Assembly (NCBI GenBank): GCA_049115735.1
Contig: JAGDZP010000004.1
Coordinates: forward strand, 558,001 to 622,000
From: CAXBNB01 sp049115735
GTDB taxonomy: Bacteria; Bacteroidota; Bacteroidia; Cytophagales; Cyclobacteriaceae
Direction: 5' to 3'
Length of the DNA: 64,000 nt
Positions 54,902 to 63,254 of the stretch are shown piece after piece; within the stretch, counting starts at the first letter, position 1; each line of letters opens with the position of its first letter. The notes below the pieces were generated by a model. The model was not told the DNA's origin. It did not search any database and saw only the letters and a list, made by a program, of their open reading frames with translations. Made by a program: the position numbers and the translations under genes.

Positions 54902-55053
54902 CAATTTTGGTCATCTCACTTTGCGCCTTGACTTTTTTCTTTGAAATTAAATAAGTCATGAAACTAGCATGCAATTCTAAGTTGCAATTTTCATCCAAAG
55001 TAATGATTGAATTTTTTGCGAGTTCCATGTGACCAACAAAAACAGTTAAACAC

Positions 55054-55764
55054 ATGAAATACTATTTATTTACTCAGGTCTCCTTTATCGTACTATCCGC
55101 AGTTTGTCTCGTGCTGATATATTTTGGCCTAAAGTCAGGATTGCAAAACTGTTCTCCAGAAACAAGAAATAAAGTAATGCGAAGATTTACCCTTGGAATG
55201 TTGCTGTGGATAGGGGTTCTTTCAGTTCTTTCCTTAAGTGGTTTCTCATCAAATTTTTCAGCCTTCCCTTTTAACATGATGGGAGTACTTATTCCACCAG
55301 TAATATTCTTGATCTTTCTTACAAGGAGTTCATCAACAACGGATATCCTTTCCCATCTTGATCCGAGGAAGTTGGTTTACATTCAGTCTTTTAGAATTCC
55401 TGTGGAAATTTTACTCTGGCTCCTTTTTTTAGACAACCTCACTCCAGTTCAGATGACTTTTGAAGGAAGAAATTTTGATATTCTTGTCGGGATTACCGCA
55501 TTATTAGCCGCTCCACTTTTCTTCCAAAAAGGAAATCTCAATTGGAAATGGGCTATAGGCTGGAATGTTTTTGGAATGATCCTCCTTATGAATATTTTGA
55601 CAATCGCTATTCTCTCGTTCCCTACCCCATTCAGGTATTTCATGAACGAACCAGCCAACACCCAGGTGACACAATTTCCAATCATATTTCTACCGGGCAT
55701 CCTTGTACCGATTGCCTACTATATGCACGTGCTGTCCATCAAGCAAATTCTTATTCTGAAATGA
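55054..55764 (+). CDS. Hypothetical membrane protein, six helices
   Basis: I do not recognise a family. The 236-residue chain is highly hydrophobic with about six or seven helices, beginning FIVLSAVCLVLIYFGL. Charged residues are few and lie in short loops (SSTTDILSHLDPRKLVYIQ). There is no motif for a transporter or an enzyme. It starts 152 bases after the AraC gene, and ends five bases before the convergent LuxR-type gene. Confidence 0.7.
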   Translation: MKYYLFTQVSFIVLSAVCLVLIYFGLKSGLQNCSPETRNKVMRRFTLGMLLWIGVLSVLSLSGFSSNFSAFPFNMMGVLIPPVIFLIFLTRSSSTTDILSHLDPRKLVYIQSFRIPVEILLWLLFLDNLTPVQMTFEGRNFDILVGITALLAAPLFFQKGNLNWKWAIGWNVFGMILLMNILTIAILSFPTPFRYFMNEPANTQVTQFPIIFLPGILVPIAYYMHVLSIKQILILK

Positions 55765-55769
55765 GCAAA

Positions 55770-56675
55770 TTAGACGGTGCTTGATCGCAGAGTACTTATC
55801 AATTGTGCCCTGTTTTTCAAGTGCGACTTGAGATAAATGCGCGAAGTATGATCCTTGACTGTCTGAAGTGAGATGAATAAGGTATCAGCTATTTGTTGAT
55901 TGGTTTTCCCCTTGACCATCTCTTTTATGATTTCTATTTCACGAGCAGTTATTTCATGTTTCGCTACAAATTTTTCAAGGGAAATACTCAACATCATCGC
56001 TTCAGGATCTAGTGGTACTTTTGCCTTATAGACAAATACTATTACCAAGGCGGTGTTGACTAGGAAAAACAGAAAATTGTAAATAAGTGGCTTAAACTGG
56101 TTGAAGTCCCATTCGATCAAAAATGTGGCATGCAGCAGAACAGAAAGGAACATTATTCCGATCAGAATTCTTTTCGCCTTTGTATCAACAATGGAAGACT
56201 TAAATAGAAAGAGAAGCACCAGCACTGTTAACCATATGCCAAGGGAATAAGCATTCCAAATATCAGAAGTAGAAGATAGAACTGCAGGCTCAAACCCTAA
56301 ATAGAAATAGAATATAGCAGCAATGAGAAGTAGCTGAGAAGCCACCATCAACCAGACTGAAATTTTTTTACTTACCACATTCTTTGCCCATATCAAAATC
56401 ATCAACATACCTACAAATAGAAATGGCATGCCCATGAAAGAAGCAATCTGAGAGTATTTAGCTAGCTGGTATTCCTCTGGGAAAAAATTAAAAAAGATTT
56501 CGCTCCACAGCACATAGTATCCAAAAGTGTAATTGAGGATAAGGGCAATCTGCAAATTCCTGAAAGCCACAAGTAACTTCAATTTTTCGAAGCGAAAAAT
56601 TGAAAGTACCCCACCAGCTGTCAGTGAAAGACAGAGTGCAAAAGCAATCCATATAACAAGCTCTTGATAATTCAT
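55770..56675 (-). CDS. Membrane-bound LuxR-type transcriptional regulator
   Basis: A 301-residue protein. Residues 1-215 contain six or seven helices, as in a 7TM sensory module. The C-terminal domain (about 235-298) is a LuxR/GerE helix-turn-helix with the block EITAREIEIIKEMVKGKTNQQ and IADTLFISLQTVKDHTSRIYLK. Such one-component membrane regulators are common in Bacteroidota; their ligands are mostly unknown. The start is one base after the stop of the zinc-ribbon gene, so they form an operon read away from a long palindrome. Confidence 0.87.
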   Translation of the reverse strand: MNYQELVIWIAFALCLSLTAGGVLSIFRFEKLKLLVAFRNLQIALILNYTFGYYVLWSEIFFNFFPEEYQLAKYSQIASFMGMPFLFVGMLMILIWAKNVVSKKISVWLMVASQLLLIAAIFYFYLGFEPAVLSSTSDIWNAYSLGIWLTVLVLLFLFKSSIVDTKAKRILIGIMFLSVLLHATFLIEWDFNQFKPLIYNFLFFLVNTALVIVFVYKAKVPLDPEAMMLSISLEKFVAKHEITAREIEIIKEMVKGKTNQQIADTLFISLQTVKDHTSRIYLKSHLKNRAQLISTLRSSTV

Positions 56676-56676
56676 T

Positions 56677-56880
56677 TTATATCATAAACCATTGGATATG
56701 ACCACAGGAATCACATACAAAATTTGTTGCTGATTTATTTGCCCAATCCAAATTAAAAAATGTCATTCCAGCAGTATTCATAAGCGTTTTTCTAGTCCAA
56801 AATTTTTCATGGTTACATATAGGACATTTAAGTGGTTTGTCCCGTATTAGAATAGCTTCTACTTTCTTTTCCTTTGACAT
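56677..56880 (-). CDS. Small two-CxxC zinc-ribbon protein (67 residues)
   Basis: The ATG at 56880 (MSKEKKVEAILI) gives 67 residues; an in-frame ATG at 56922 adds 14 and is less likely because it runs into the promoter region. Two cysteine pairs, CPIC near 19-22 and CDSCGH near 57-62, suggest a zinc ribbon. It resembles nucleic-acid-binding zinc ribbons found beside regulators in Bacteroidota. It is followed by the LuxR-type gene after one base, and faces a membrane protein gene across the palindrome. Confidence 0.75.
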   Translation of the reverse strand: MSKEKKVEAILIRDKPLKCPICNHEKFWTRKTLMNTAGMTFFNLDWANKSATNFVCDSCGHIQWFMI

Positions 56881-56931
56881 ACTTACTTTTTTTAGTTGTC
56901 CAAAGAAAAGTAGCCCTACCAATTATTTATC

Positions 56932-56971
56932 CATACTAAAGTAGTGAAATATGAAACACTACTTTAGTATG
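56932..56971. promoter_or_regulatory. Perfect 15-base inverted repeat in a divergent promoter region
   Basis: CATACTAAAGTAGTG (56932-56946), spacer AAATATGAAA, then CACTACTTTAGTATG (56957-56971) form a perfect 15-base inverted repeat. No T-run follows, so it is not a typical terminator. It lies upstream of the TACATTTG element for the gene at 57026, and about 50 bases before the zinc-ribbon ATG on the other strand. It is most likely an operator. Confidence 0.75.
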
Positions 56972-56994
56972 TAGCCCTTCAAAGTACCGCCCGC

Positions 56995-57002
56995 TACATT
57001 TG
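56995..57002 (+). promoter_or_regulatory. Candidate -7 promoter element for the gene at 57026
   Basis: TACATTTG fits TAnnTTTG and lies 23 bases before the ATG. The palindrome ends 23 bases upstream, where the -33 element would be, so a bound regulator could touch or replace the -33 contact. Confidence 0.48.
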
Positions 57003-57025
57003 AACCACAATCAAATTAAATCAAA

Positions 57026-57712
57026 ATGGAAAATTCTAAATCATATCAACACTATAACAAAAACCCCAAGGAAGGGGAAATGACCATTGGTTGGCAAAAA
57101 ATGAAAGAAAACTTTCTAGTATTCTTTTTAATGGTGCTCCTGGCTGGCGTGCTGGAAATACCTATGGGTGCCATTGACGATATTGTGGAGGAAAATAGCT
57201 TCAGTATTGGTATAGCCTTTTTGCAGGTTTTTGGTTTCGCCTATTGGCTATTTCTATTGCCTGTGTTTCAATATGGGATTGACCTTATTTTTCTCAGAGG
57301 AATTAGAAACGAAAACCCGGAGGTCAAAGACGTTACAATTGGTTTCAACAACTATGTAAACATAGTATTGGCCAATCTTCTCAAATTTGGCCTAGTGGCG
57401 ATAGCTCTGGTTGCTTTGATAATACCAGGTATTGTTGTGGCATGCCGCCTGGCATTTGTATCCTACCTTGTGATGGACAAAGGCCTGAACCCGATAGAAG
57501 CGGTAGAGCAAAGCTGGAAAATGACGTCTGGCCGTGGCTGGCATATTTTCGGGCTATATCTAGCCGCAATATTTATTTGTATTGGTGGATTGCTGCTGTT
57601 TATTGTGGGCATATTCCCAGCACTGATGTGGATAAGCTCATATATGGCCGTGTATTATCAAATGACGCTTGATGAATTGGCAACTGATGACATAGAAGAT
57701 ACTTTAGAATAA
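57026..57712 (+). CDS. Multi-pass membrane protein of unknown function (DUF975-like)
   Basis: A 228-residue protein with about five or six helices and a hydrophilic start (residues 1-30). Helices are recognisable at VFFLMVLLAGVLEIPM, FAYWLFLLPVFQYGIDL, FGLVAIALVALIIPGIVVAC and LYLAAIFICIGGLLLFIVGIF. Phrases like MDKGLNPIEAVEQSWKMT resemble the DUF975/YciC-like group of bacterial membrane proteins. Function is unknown. It faces the zinc-ribbon/LuxR operon across the palindrome. Confidence 0.7.
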   Translation: MENSKSYQHYNKNPKEGEMTIGWQKMKENFLVFFLMVLLAGVLEIPMGAIDDIVEENSFSIGIAFLQVFGFAYWLFLLPVFQYGIDLIFLRGIRNENPEVKDVTIGFNNYVNIVLANLLKFGLVAIALVALIIPGIVVACRLAFVSYLVMDKGLNPIEAVEQSWKMTSGRGWHIFGLYLAAIFICIGGLLLFIVGIFPALMWISSYMAVYYQMTLDELATDDIEDTLE

Positions 57713-57716
57713 AAAC

Positions 57717-57760
57717 AAAAACTCCATGGCAGATTTTCAAGCTAATGTCATGGGGTTTTT
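57717..57760. terminator. Bidirectional hairpin terminator with a long loop
   Basis: AAAAACTCCATG (57717-57728) pairs with CATGGGGTTTTT (57749-57760), with one G-T wobble and a 20-base loop. The T-run is part of the right arm and there is an A-run on the left, so it can serve both convergent genes. It overlaps the stop of the VOC gene. Confidence 0.65.
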
Positions 57761-58560
57761 CCTACAAATTTGAGCTTATTACCATCATTATCGGTCATAT
57801 TGATGGCTTGCTCACTTTTTGGAGGTGAAAACGTAATTTCATCGAATCGTGTCAATTCTATCTGATCACTAAGCAGTTCTGTGATTTCCATAGTTCTTCC
57901 GGAAAGTTCCTGTAGTTCGAGCAACATCGTACCTTTAGTTAATATTGCAAATGATATTCGTTCTCGTTCAGAATAGTTATTGGTCAGTTGGGCAAATCCC
58001 ATATCTTTCTCATACCACCTGGCTCCCGTCTCGATATCAGAGGTTGTGATGCACAGATAGTAAGGCCTAAAGTAATGAAATGATGATTTCTGCTCTTGAT
58101 TGGCTTGAAAAAGCCTGATCCGGTTGCCATCTGCATCCGCTAGCACAACAGTCTTCACTTTATATTTTAAGTCGAGCCTTGGTTGCTCCAAAATTTTAAT
58201 ACTCCTTCCTTCATATTGATACATTAGGCTATCAATATCACTACACAGGAACCCTATCTCATGAAACCCATTGATCCGCTCGCGGTTATCAGGCATGCTC
58301 AACTGATTGAAATTGACCGTTCGCTTGGCCGTAACAATATTCATCCTGAATTGTCGATTTTCGATGATGGCGTATTCTCCAGATTTGTTTTTTTTCAATT
58401 TGAAACCCATGTGCTTGATGTACCACTTGGCTGACTCAATGATATCTCTTGCAATAATTTTGATTTCTGTTATTTGAAATTCGCCGGAGGGTTGAGGTTC
58501 TTCGGCCAACAGCTGCAGGCTGACAAAAAATGCCAAAAGAAATATTAATATAGATTTCAT
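57748..58560 (-). CDS. Exported protein with two VOC (glyoxalase-like) domains
   Basis: A 270-residue protein with a signal peptide (about 1-19, ending QLLAE). Two VOC beta-alpha-beta modules follow, at about 28-155 (TEIKIIARDIIESAKWYIKHMGF, then KTVVLADADGNRIRLFQ) and 165-267 (CITTSDIETGARWYEKDMGF, then MTDNDGNKLKFVG). The first position of each module lacks the usual metal-binding His, so metal-dependent glyoxalase chemistry is not assured. VOC proteins are normally cytosolic, so export is unusual. Substrate unknown. Confidence 0.78.
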   Translation of the reverse strand: MKSILIFLLAFFVSLQLLAEEPQPSGEFQITEIKIIARDIIESAKWYIKHMGFKLKKNKSGEYAIIENRQFRMNIVTAKRTVNFNQLSMPDNRERINGFHEIGFLCSDIDSLMYQYEGRSIKILEQPRLDLKYKVKTVVLADADGNRIRLFQANQEQKSSFHYFRPYYLCITTSDIETGARWYEKDMGFAQLTNNYSERERISFAILTKGTMLLELQELSGRTMEITELLSDQIELTRFDEITFSPPKSEQAINMTDNDGNKLKFVGKTP

Positions 58561-58672
58561 TAATAAATTGAAGTAGGTTTAAAATTATACAGATTTCAAA
58601 TTCATTGAATATTTTAGAATAATTAATAACGCTAGTGGGTTATTATATTCCACTCGTGTAACTTGTCCATAA

Positions 58673-59839
58673 GTGAAAAAATTTCTCGTCATATCCTCTT
58701 TTTTCTTTTTGAGCCTCAATCTGAGTGCCGCCAAGAATGATAGCATCCCACTGTTATTGATGGATATGAACATCCAAATAGAGGCTACCGAAGGGATCAA
58801 CAATATGTACAACTTTGATTTTCAGAGGGCCGATGGACAATTCAGGTGGCTGAAAAAAAAATATAGCTGGCATCCATTACCATATTTTATGTTGGGGCTT
58901 AGTCAGTGGTGGAGGATGGTGCCAAACATCGAAGACACCCAATATGACGAGGAGTTTTTCATTTATATGGACAGCTCTTTGGTCGCATCTGAAAACATAT
59001 TTGAAAAAGGCAGCACTGTAGAAGGAGGCTTTTTCCTGGCAGCAACCTACGCTTTCATCGGTCGTGTACATGCCGAGCGCAGCAACTGGACAAAAGCAGC
59101 GGCTGCAGGGAAAAACGCTCTAAAGTATCTGGACTATTGCAGGGAAAAGGAAGAATACGGCGCAGAAATATTATTTGGGGATGCTTTATATAATTACTAC
59201 TCCGAATGGATTCCTGAGAACTATCCCCTGCTAAAACCTATCATGATTTTCTTCAGAGGTGGAGACAAAGAATTAGGCATCAATCAACTGAAGCAAGTGG
59301 CCAATAATGCCTTCTTTACGCGTACAGAGGCCCAATACTTTCTGATGCGCATTATGGCCAATGAGGAGAATAAACCACACGAGGCGCTTAATACGGCAAG
59401 GTACTTATCCAAAACTTTCCCTAACAATCCTTACTTCCACAGATTCTATACGCAGACCCTTTACAGAATTCGACGATTGGATGAAGCCGAAATCGAAGCA
59501 AAATCTATCTTGAACAAACTGGATAGTGGCTATGTGGGCTATGAAAGCAATAATGGGCGTTATGCTTCTTTTTTCCTGGGAGAGATCAAAATGAAGCAAG
59601 GACAAAAGGAAGAAGCAAAAAAATATTACGAGAGAGCCATCAAATTTGGTTTGGAAGCCAATGCCGAGAAAAAAGGCTACCATCTGTATTCCCTATTGAA
59701 CTTAGGAAAAATCGCTTTTCAACAGAAAGAAAGAGAGCTTGCTAAAGAATATTTCAAAGAGGTGAGAAAATTGGCAAAGGGAAAACATCCTGCCAATAAA
59801 CTCGCCAGCCGATACATGAAAGAGATGAAAAAGATCTAG
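58673..59839 (+). CDS. Exported tetratricopeptide repeat protein
   Basis: A 388-residue protein starting with GTG (58673). The signal peptide is residues 1-20 (ending NLSAAK). The rest is helical, with TPR-like pairs such as KAAAAGKNALKYLDYCREKE, EAEIEAKSILNKLD, GQKEEAKKYYERAIKFG and KERELAKEYFKEVRKLA. It resembles a conserved Bacteroidota family of exported TPR proteins of unknown function. It ends one base before the convergent glycosyltransferase gene. Confidence 0.82.
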   Translation: MKKFLVISSFFFLSLNLSAAKNDSIPLLLMDMNIQIEATEGINNMYNFDFQRADGQFRWLKKKYSWHPLPYFMLGLSQWWRMVPNIEDTQYDEEFFIYMDSSLVASENIFEKGSTVEGGFFLAATYAFIGRVHAERSNWTKAAAAGKNALKYLDYCREKEEYGAEILFGDALYNYYSEWIPENYPLLKPIMIFFRGGDKELGINQLKQVANNAFFTRTEAQYFLMRIMANEENKPHEALNTARYLSKTFPNNPYFHRFYTQTLYRIRRLDEAEIEAKSILNKLDSGYVGYESNNGRYASFFLGEIKMKQGQKEEAKKYYERAIKFGLEANAEKKGYHLYSLLNLGKIAFQQKERELAKEYFKEVRKLAKGKHPANKLASRYMKEMKKI

Positions 59840-59840
59840 C

Positions 59841-60905
59841 TCAGGCTTTAATGATGCTGAGAAAATTCTCTTGATTTGACTGAACTGAATACTTTTCTAT
59901 TACTTTTCTCCGGCCTTCTTTGCCTAACTGTCTCCTTAGGCTTTCATCCTTCAGTAGTTGATTAATACAATTTTTCCATTGCTCAGAATTGGAGCATAAG
60001 AAACCATTGACTCCATCATCAACTATTTCTACATTCACTCCGACAGGGGACACCAGTGCTGGAATCTCAAGTGCCATATACTGAAGCGCCTTAAACCCAC
60101 ATTTTCCTTTGGCCCACTCGTCATCTTCAAGCGGCATTAAACCAATATCTATTCTATTCAAATCCTCTATTTCTGAAGTTGCTGACCACTGAACGAATTC
60201 CATATTAGGAATATCTAATTCTGATGGCTTGTTCGAGATGTAGATGAAATGATATTCCACCTCTTGTGCGATTTCCTTAAGTACCTCAATAATCTGTTCA
60301 AGATATTTTCCGGTGGAATGTGTCCCTGTCCAGCCTATAATCGGTAAATCATTACTTTTCTGGCTGGGCACATGAACTGATTGTATATCTATTGTTGTTG
60401 GATTGACAAATGTATTTCTGTTAAACTGCGATGAATATTCTCCCAAGTAGGCATTGCCCACTGATACAACATGGCTCCATTTACATATGCTTGCTACTTT
60501 ATTATGCCACTTAAGTCCTGAAATCATTGTATTTTCAGTGCTTGTATTTGGTAACCATATCGCATCATCGAAATCATAAATGATCTTTTTATTAAAAACA
60601 TTCGCAATCAACCATTCAAACACCGGAGGCCCTATTGGAGCTACTTCACGATGAATAAATACTCTATCGTATCGGAAAATGGAAAAAAGTAATTTTAATC
60701 TTCTCAGAAATCCGCTTATTAAACCCCAGCCCTTTTTCAATGAATTGCCTTTTTTATACAATACCTCCCATGTAATCTGATCATAGAATGATTGGAAGGA
60801 GTATTCCATTCCATTAGCTTGCAGCAGATCAAAATATTGCTCAAACCTAAATCGTTGTGAGGGAGCCGCTTTGAGAGGGTATGGAGCCAGAAATAGTATT
60901 TTCAT
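59841..60905 (-). CDS. Glycosyltransferase family 4-type protein
   Basis: A 354-residue GT-B glycosyltransferase, probably family 4, using a nucleotide sugar to extend a surface glycan. The N-terminus ILFLAPYPLKAAPSQRF is typical of bacterial capsule or O-antigen enzymes. The C-terminal Glycos_transf_1 domain has PIIGWTGTHSTGKYL near 187-201 and GLMPLEDDEWAKGKCGFKALQYM near 260-282, with the retaining-enzyme acidic/Lys pattern. It lies on the opposite strand from, but next to, the polysaccharide export genes. Confidence 0.87.
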   Translation of the reverse strand: MKILFLAPYPLKAAPSQRFRFEQYFDLLQANGMEYSFQSFYDQITWEVLYKKGNSLKKGWGLISGFLRRLKLLFSIFRYDRVFIHREVAPIGPPVFEWLIANVFNKKIIYDFDDAIWLPNTSTENTMISGLKWHNKVASICKWSHVVSVGNAYLGEYSSQFNRNTFVNPTTIDIQSVHVPSQKSNDLPIIGWTGTHSTGKYLEQIIEVLKEIAQEVEYHFIYISNKPSELDIPNMEFVQWSATSEIEDLNRIDIGLMPLEDDEWAKGKCGFKALQYMALEIPALVSPVGVNVEIVDDGVNGFLCSNSEQWKNCINQLLKDESLRRQLGKEGRRKVIEKYSVQSNQENFLSIIKA

Positions 60906-61129
60906 CGATTACTCTTGGTGTGCAAACATACGAATAAGTAGAATTTGTCCACTTGTCGTCTAATGCAAACATGTTGTTCGTTAGCTTGCAACATTATTGC
61001 TCAAAGCATGAGAAGAAGACAAAAATTCTTCACAATTTTGAGCTTGTGGTCATCCCAAAATACCGGGAATGACATGGCGAAAGCGTGTGAAAGAAAGCTA
61101 ACACAATGGAAGTCGAAAGGCAATAAATA
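60906..61129. other. Divergent intergenic region before the polysaccharide genes
   Basis: 224 bases between the glycosyltransferase and the multi-pass protein. It contains a small inverted repeat at 61049-61073. No credible gene is seen; a plus-strand frame at 60945-61151 has no supporting features and overlaps the next gene's start. Confidence 0.45.
61049..61073. repeat. Short imperfect inverted repeat
   Basis: GTCATCCC and GGGAATGAC arms with an eight-base spacer and one bulged base. No T-run follows. It resembles dispersed GTCATTCCC-type repeats seen in many genomes, and could be a remnant. Confidence 0.4.
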
Positions 61130-62449
61130 TTGGAGATTAAGGATCTCATAGTAACCCCTTTTTACCTGATTGTACTATACATTTTGGCTTACGCAATCAG
61201 GCCATATGTAACAGATGAGGTTAATAGAAAATACTTCATTCCAGCTCTATCTGTAAAGTTCTTTGGAGCTATTGCTCTCGGTCTGATTTACCAATTCTAC
61301 TATGGCGGAGGTGATACGTTTACATATTTTCATTTAGGAAGTCGCTACGTTTGGAATGCCTTTTTGGATAGTCCTTCTACCGCATTTCAAATGATATTTG
61401 GGGATATGACCTATACTTCAGAAAATTTTGAATATGCAAGCAGGATATACACCTATGGTGATGATGCCTCATATTTTGTGGTAAGGGTGGCAGGCTTTTT
61501 AGACCTATTTACATTCAGCACTTATACAGCTACTGCTCTACTTTTTGCTACCCTTAGTTTTTCAGGGATTTGGATGATTTTCCTTGTCTTTTACAATTTC
61601 TACCCTCGTCTAAACAAACAAATAGCGATTGCAGTTCTCTTCGTCCCCTCCGTGTTTTTTTGGGGATCGGGCCTAATGAAAGATACGTTAACTTTAGGAG
61701 CGTTAGGATGGTTGTTTTATGGTTTTGCCCAAGTCTTGATTTTTAGAAGAAATCTCATCATCGGGTCAATCCTTTTTCTATTGGGATTTTACACGCTATA
61801 TACAGTTAAAATATATATAATCATTTGTTTTTTACCTGCCTTGGCATTTTATCTCTACTTTCAATATCAAGGAAGAATCAATAATACACTTGTTCGTTAT
61901 CTTTTGGCACCTATATTAATTAGCCTTGGGATTTTGTCCGCCTATTACACAACACTATTAGTAAGTGCAGGACATTATCGTTATTCAGTAGATAACGTGC
62001 TTTACACAGCCGAGCAAACGGCAAAATGGAATTACTTTGTAAGCCAGCGCGATGCTGGCTCGGGATATACGTTAGGCGACTATGACTTCACAACTTCAGG
62101 GCTTGTAAGAAAATTTGTCCCCGCTGTTGTAACTGCCTTTTTTAGACCATTTCTTTGGGAAGTCAGAAATCCAGTGATGCTATTATCGGCACTAGAAAAT
62201 ATGATTATTGCCTGGTTATTCCTGTCGATTGCTTTGAAAGTAGGCAATTGGCAACTCCTATCGACAGAACCAATCATAGTTCTATGCCTGGTGTTTTCGC
62301 TTTTCTTCGGTTTTGCTATTGGAGTCACTACCTATAATTTTGGGTCGCTAATGAGATATAAAATACCTATGCTCCCCTTTTTAATAATGGGATTGTTGTT
62401 ACTAAAAAATGGAAGAAAGACAAGTCTGGACAGAAGTCATACAGCCTAA
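61130..62449 (+). CDS. Multi-pass membrane protein in surface-polysaccharide locus
   Basis: A 439-residue protein with about ten helices and a larger loop (about 40-110) with GGGDTFTYFHLGSRYVWNAF. It starts with TTG at 61130; there is no in-frame ATG near. The layout and context suggest an O-antigen or capsule polymerase (Wzy/EpsG-like) or a similar lipid-linked glycan enzyme, but no signature motif proves it. Its end overlaps the ABC permease gene by 41 bases, so the two are linked. Confidence 0.72.
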   Translation: MEIKDLIVTPFYLIVLYILAYAIRPYVTDEVNRKYFIPALSVKFFGAIALGLIYQFYYGGGDTFTYFHLGSRYVWNAFLDSPSTAFQMIFGDMTYTSENFEYASRIYTYGDDASYFVVRVAGFLDLFTFSTYTATALLFATLSFSGIWMIFLVFYNFYPRLNKQIAIAVLFVPSVFFWGSGLMKDTLTLGALGWLFYGFAQVLIFRRNLIIGSILFLLGFYTLYTVKIYIIICFLPALAFYLYFQYQGRINNTLVRYLLAPILISLGILSAYYTTLLVSAGHYRYSVDNVLYTAEQTAKWNYFVSQRDAGSGYTLGDYDFTTSGLVRKFVPAVVTAFFRPFLWEVRNPVMLLSALENMIIAWLFLSIALKVGNWQLLSTEPIIVLCLVFSLFFGFAIGVTTYNFGSLMRYKIPMLPFLIMGLLLLKNGRKTSLDRSHTA

Positions 62450-63254
62450 GACCAAATGGTTCGACCTCAATCTGGTCGAGCTTTGGGAGTATCGCGATTT
62501 AGTATTACTATTTGTTCGAAGGGATTTTGTGGCGGTGTATAAGCAAACCATCCTAGGGCCACTCTGGCATTTTATTCAACCTTTGTTTACAACACTCATT
62601 TTTACTATAATATTTGGTAGAGTTGCTAAAATTCCTACAGACGGTATTCCACCATTTTTATTCTATCTCACGGGAATCACCTTGTGGAATTTTTTTTCCA
62701 GATGTCTTAATAATACCTCAAACACTTTTGTCAGCAATGCTGGCATATTTGGAAAAGTGTATTTCCCAAGGATGGTGATACCCGTTTCAATTGTACTTTC
62801 AGCACTATTGGCCTTTGGTATTCAAGTCCTTTTATTGCTTGTTGTATATTTTTATTATGTGTTTGATGGTGCAACCCAGTTGAGAATGGAAATTTTGTTG
62901 TTTCCTTTATTTGTTATCATAATGTCATTATTGGGACTTTCTCTTGGTGTGATTTTATCCTCATTGACCACTAAGTATCGTGACCTTACTTTTCTAATGG
63001 CATTCGGTGTTCAGCTATGGATGTACGCTTCTCCGATCATTTACCCTATGTCCGTACTTGATCCTGAGTTACAACGCTTTGCCTTTTTTAATCCGGTTGC
63101 TCCAGTGATTGAGGGTTTTCGATTCATCTTTCTTGGTCAAGGATTACTTGACTGGACGATGATTATGTATAGTTTTAGCGTGGCTGTTGGATTGTTTTTC
63201 ATTGGACTGTCTATTTTTCATCGAGTAGAAAAAACATTTATGGATACCGTATGA
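62409..63254 (+). CDS. ABC transporter permease for polysaccharide export
   Basis: A 281-residue ABC-2 type permease (Wzm/TagG/KpsM-like). Six helices are visible; the N-terminal amphipathic segment ends with RRDFVAVYKQTILGPLWHFIQPL, the hallmark of the Wzm group. The block NPVAPVIEGFRFIFLGQ near the end is also typical. It partners the ATPase that follows with an ATGA overlap. Together they should move a lipid-linked polysaccharide across the inner membrane. Confidence 0.92.
   Translation: MEERQVWTEVIQPKTKWFDLNLVELWEYRDLVLLFVRRDFVAVYKQTILGPLWHFIQPLFTTLIFTIIFGRVAKIPTDGIPPFLFYLTGITLWNFFSRCLNNTSNTFVSNAGIFGKVYFPRMVIPVSIVLSALLAFGIQVLLLLVVYFYYVFDGATQLRMEILLFPLFVIIMSLLGLSLGVILSSLTTKYRDLTFLMAFGVQLWMYASPIIYPMSVLDPELQRFAFFNPVAPVIEGFRFIFLGQGLLDWTMIMYSFSVAVGLFFIGLSIFHRVEKTFMDTV

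Noticed and set aside
56932..56971. Palindrome considered as a rho-independent terminator
   Set aside because: No T-run follows either arm and both flanking genes point away from it, so a terminator there would serve no gene.
60945..61151. 68-codon plus-strand frame in the gap before the polysaccharide genes
   Set aside because: No domain, odd Cys/Arg-rich composition, overlaps the next gene in another frame.
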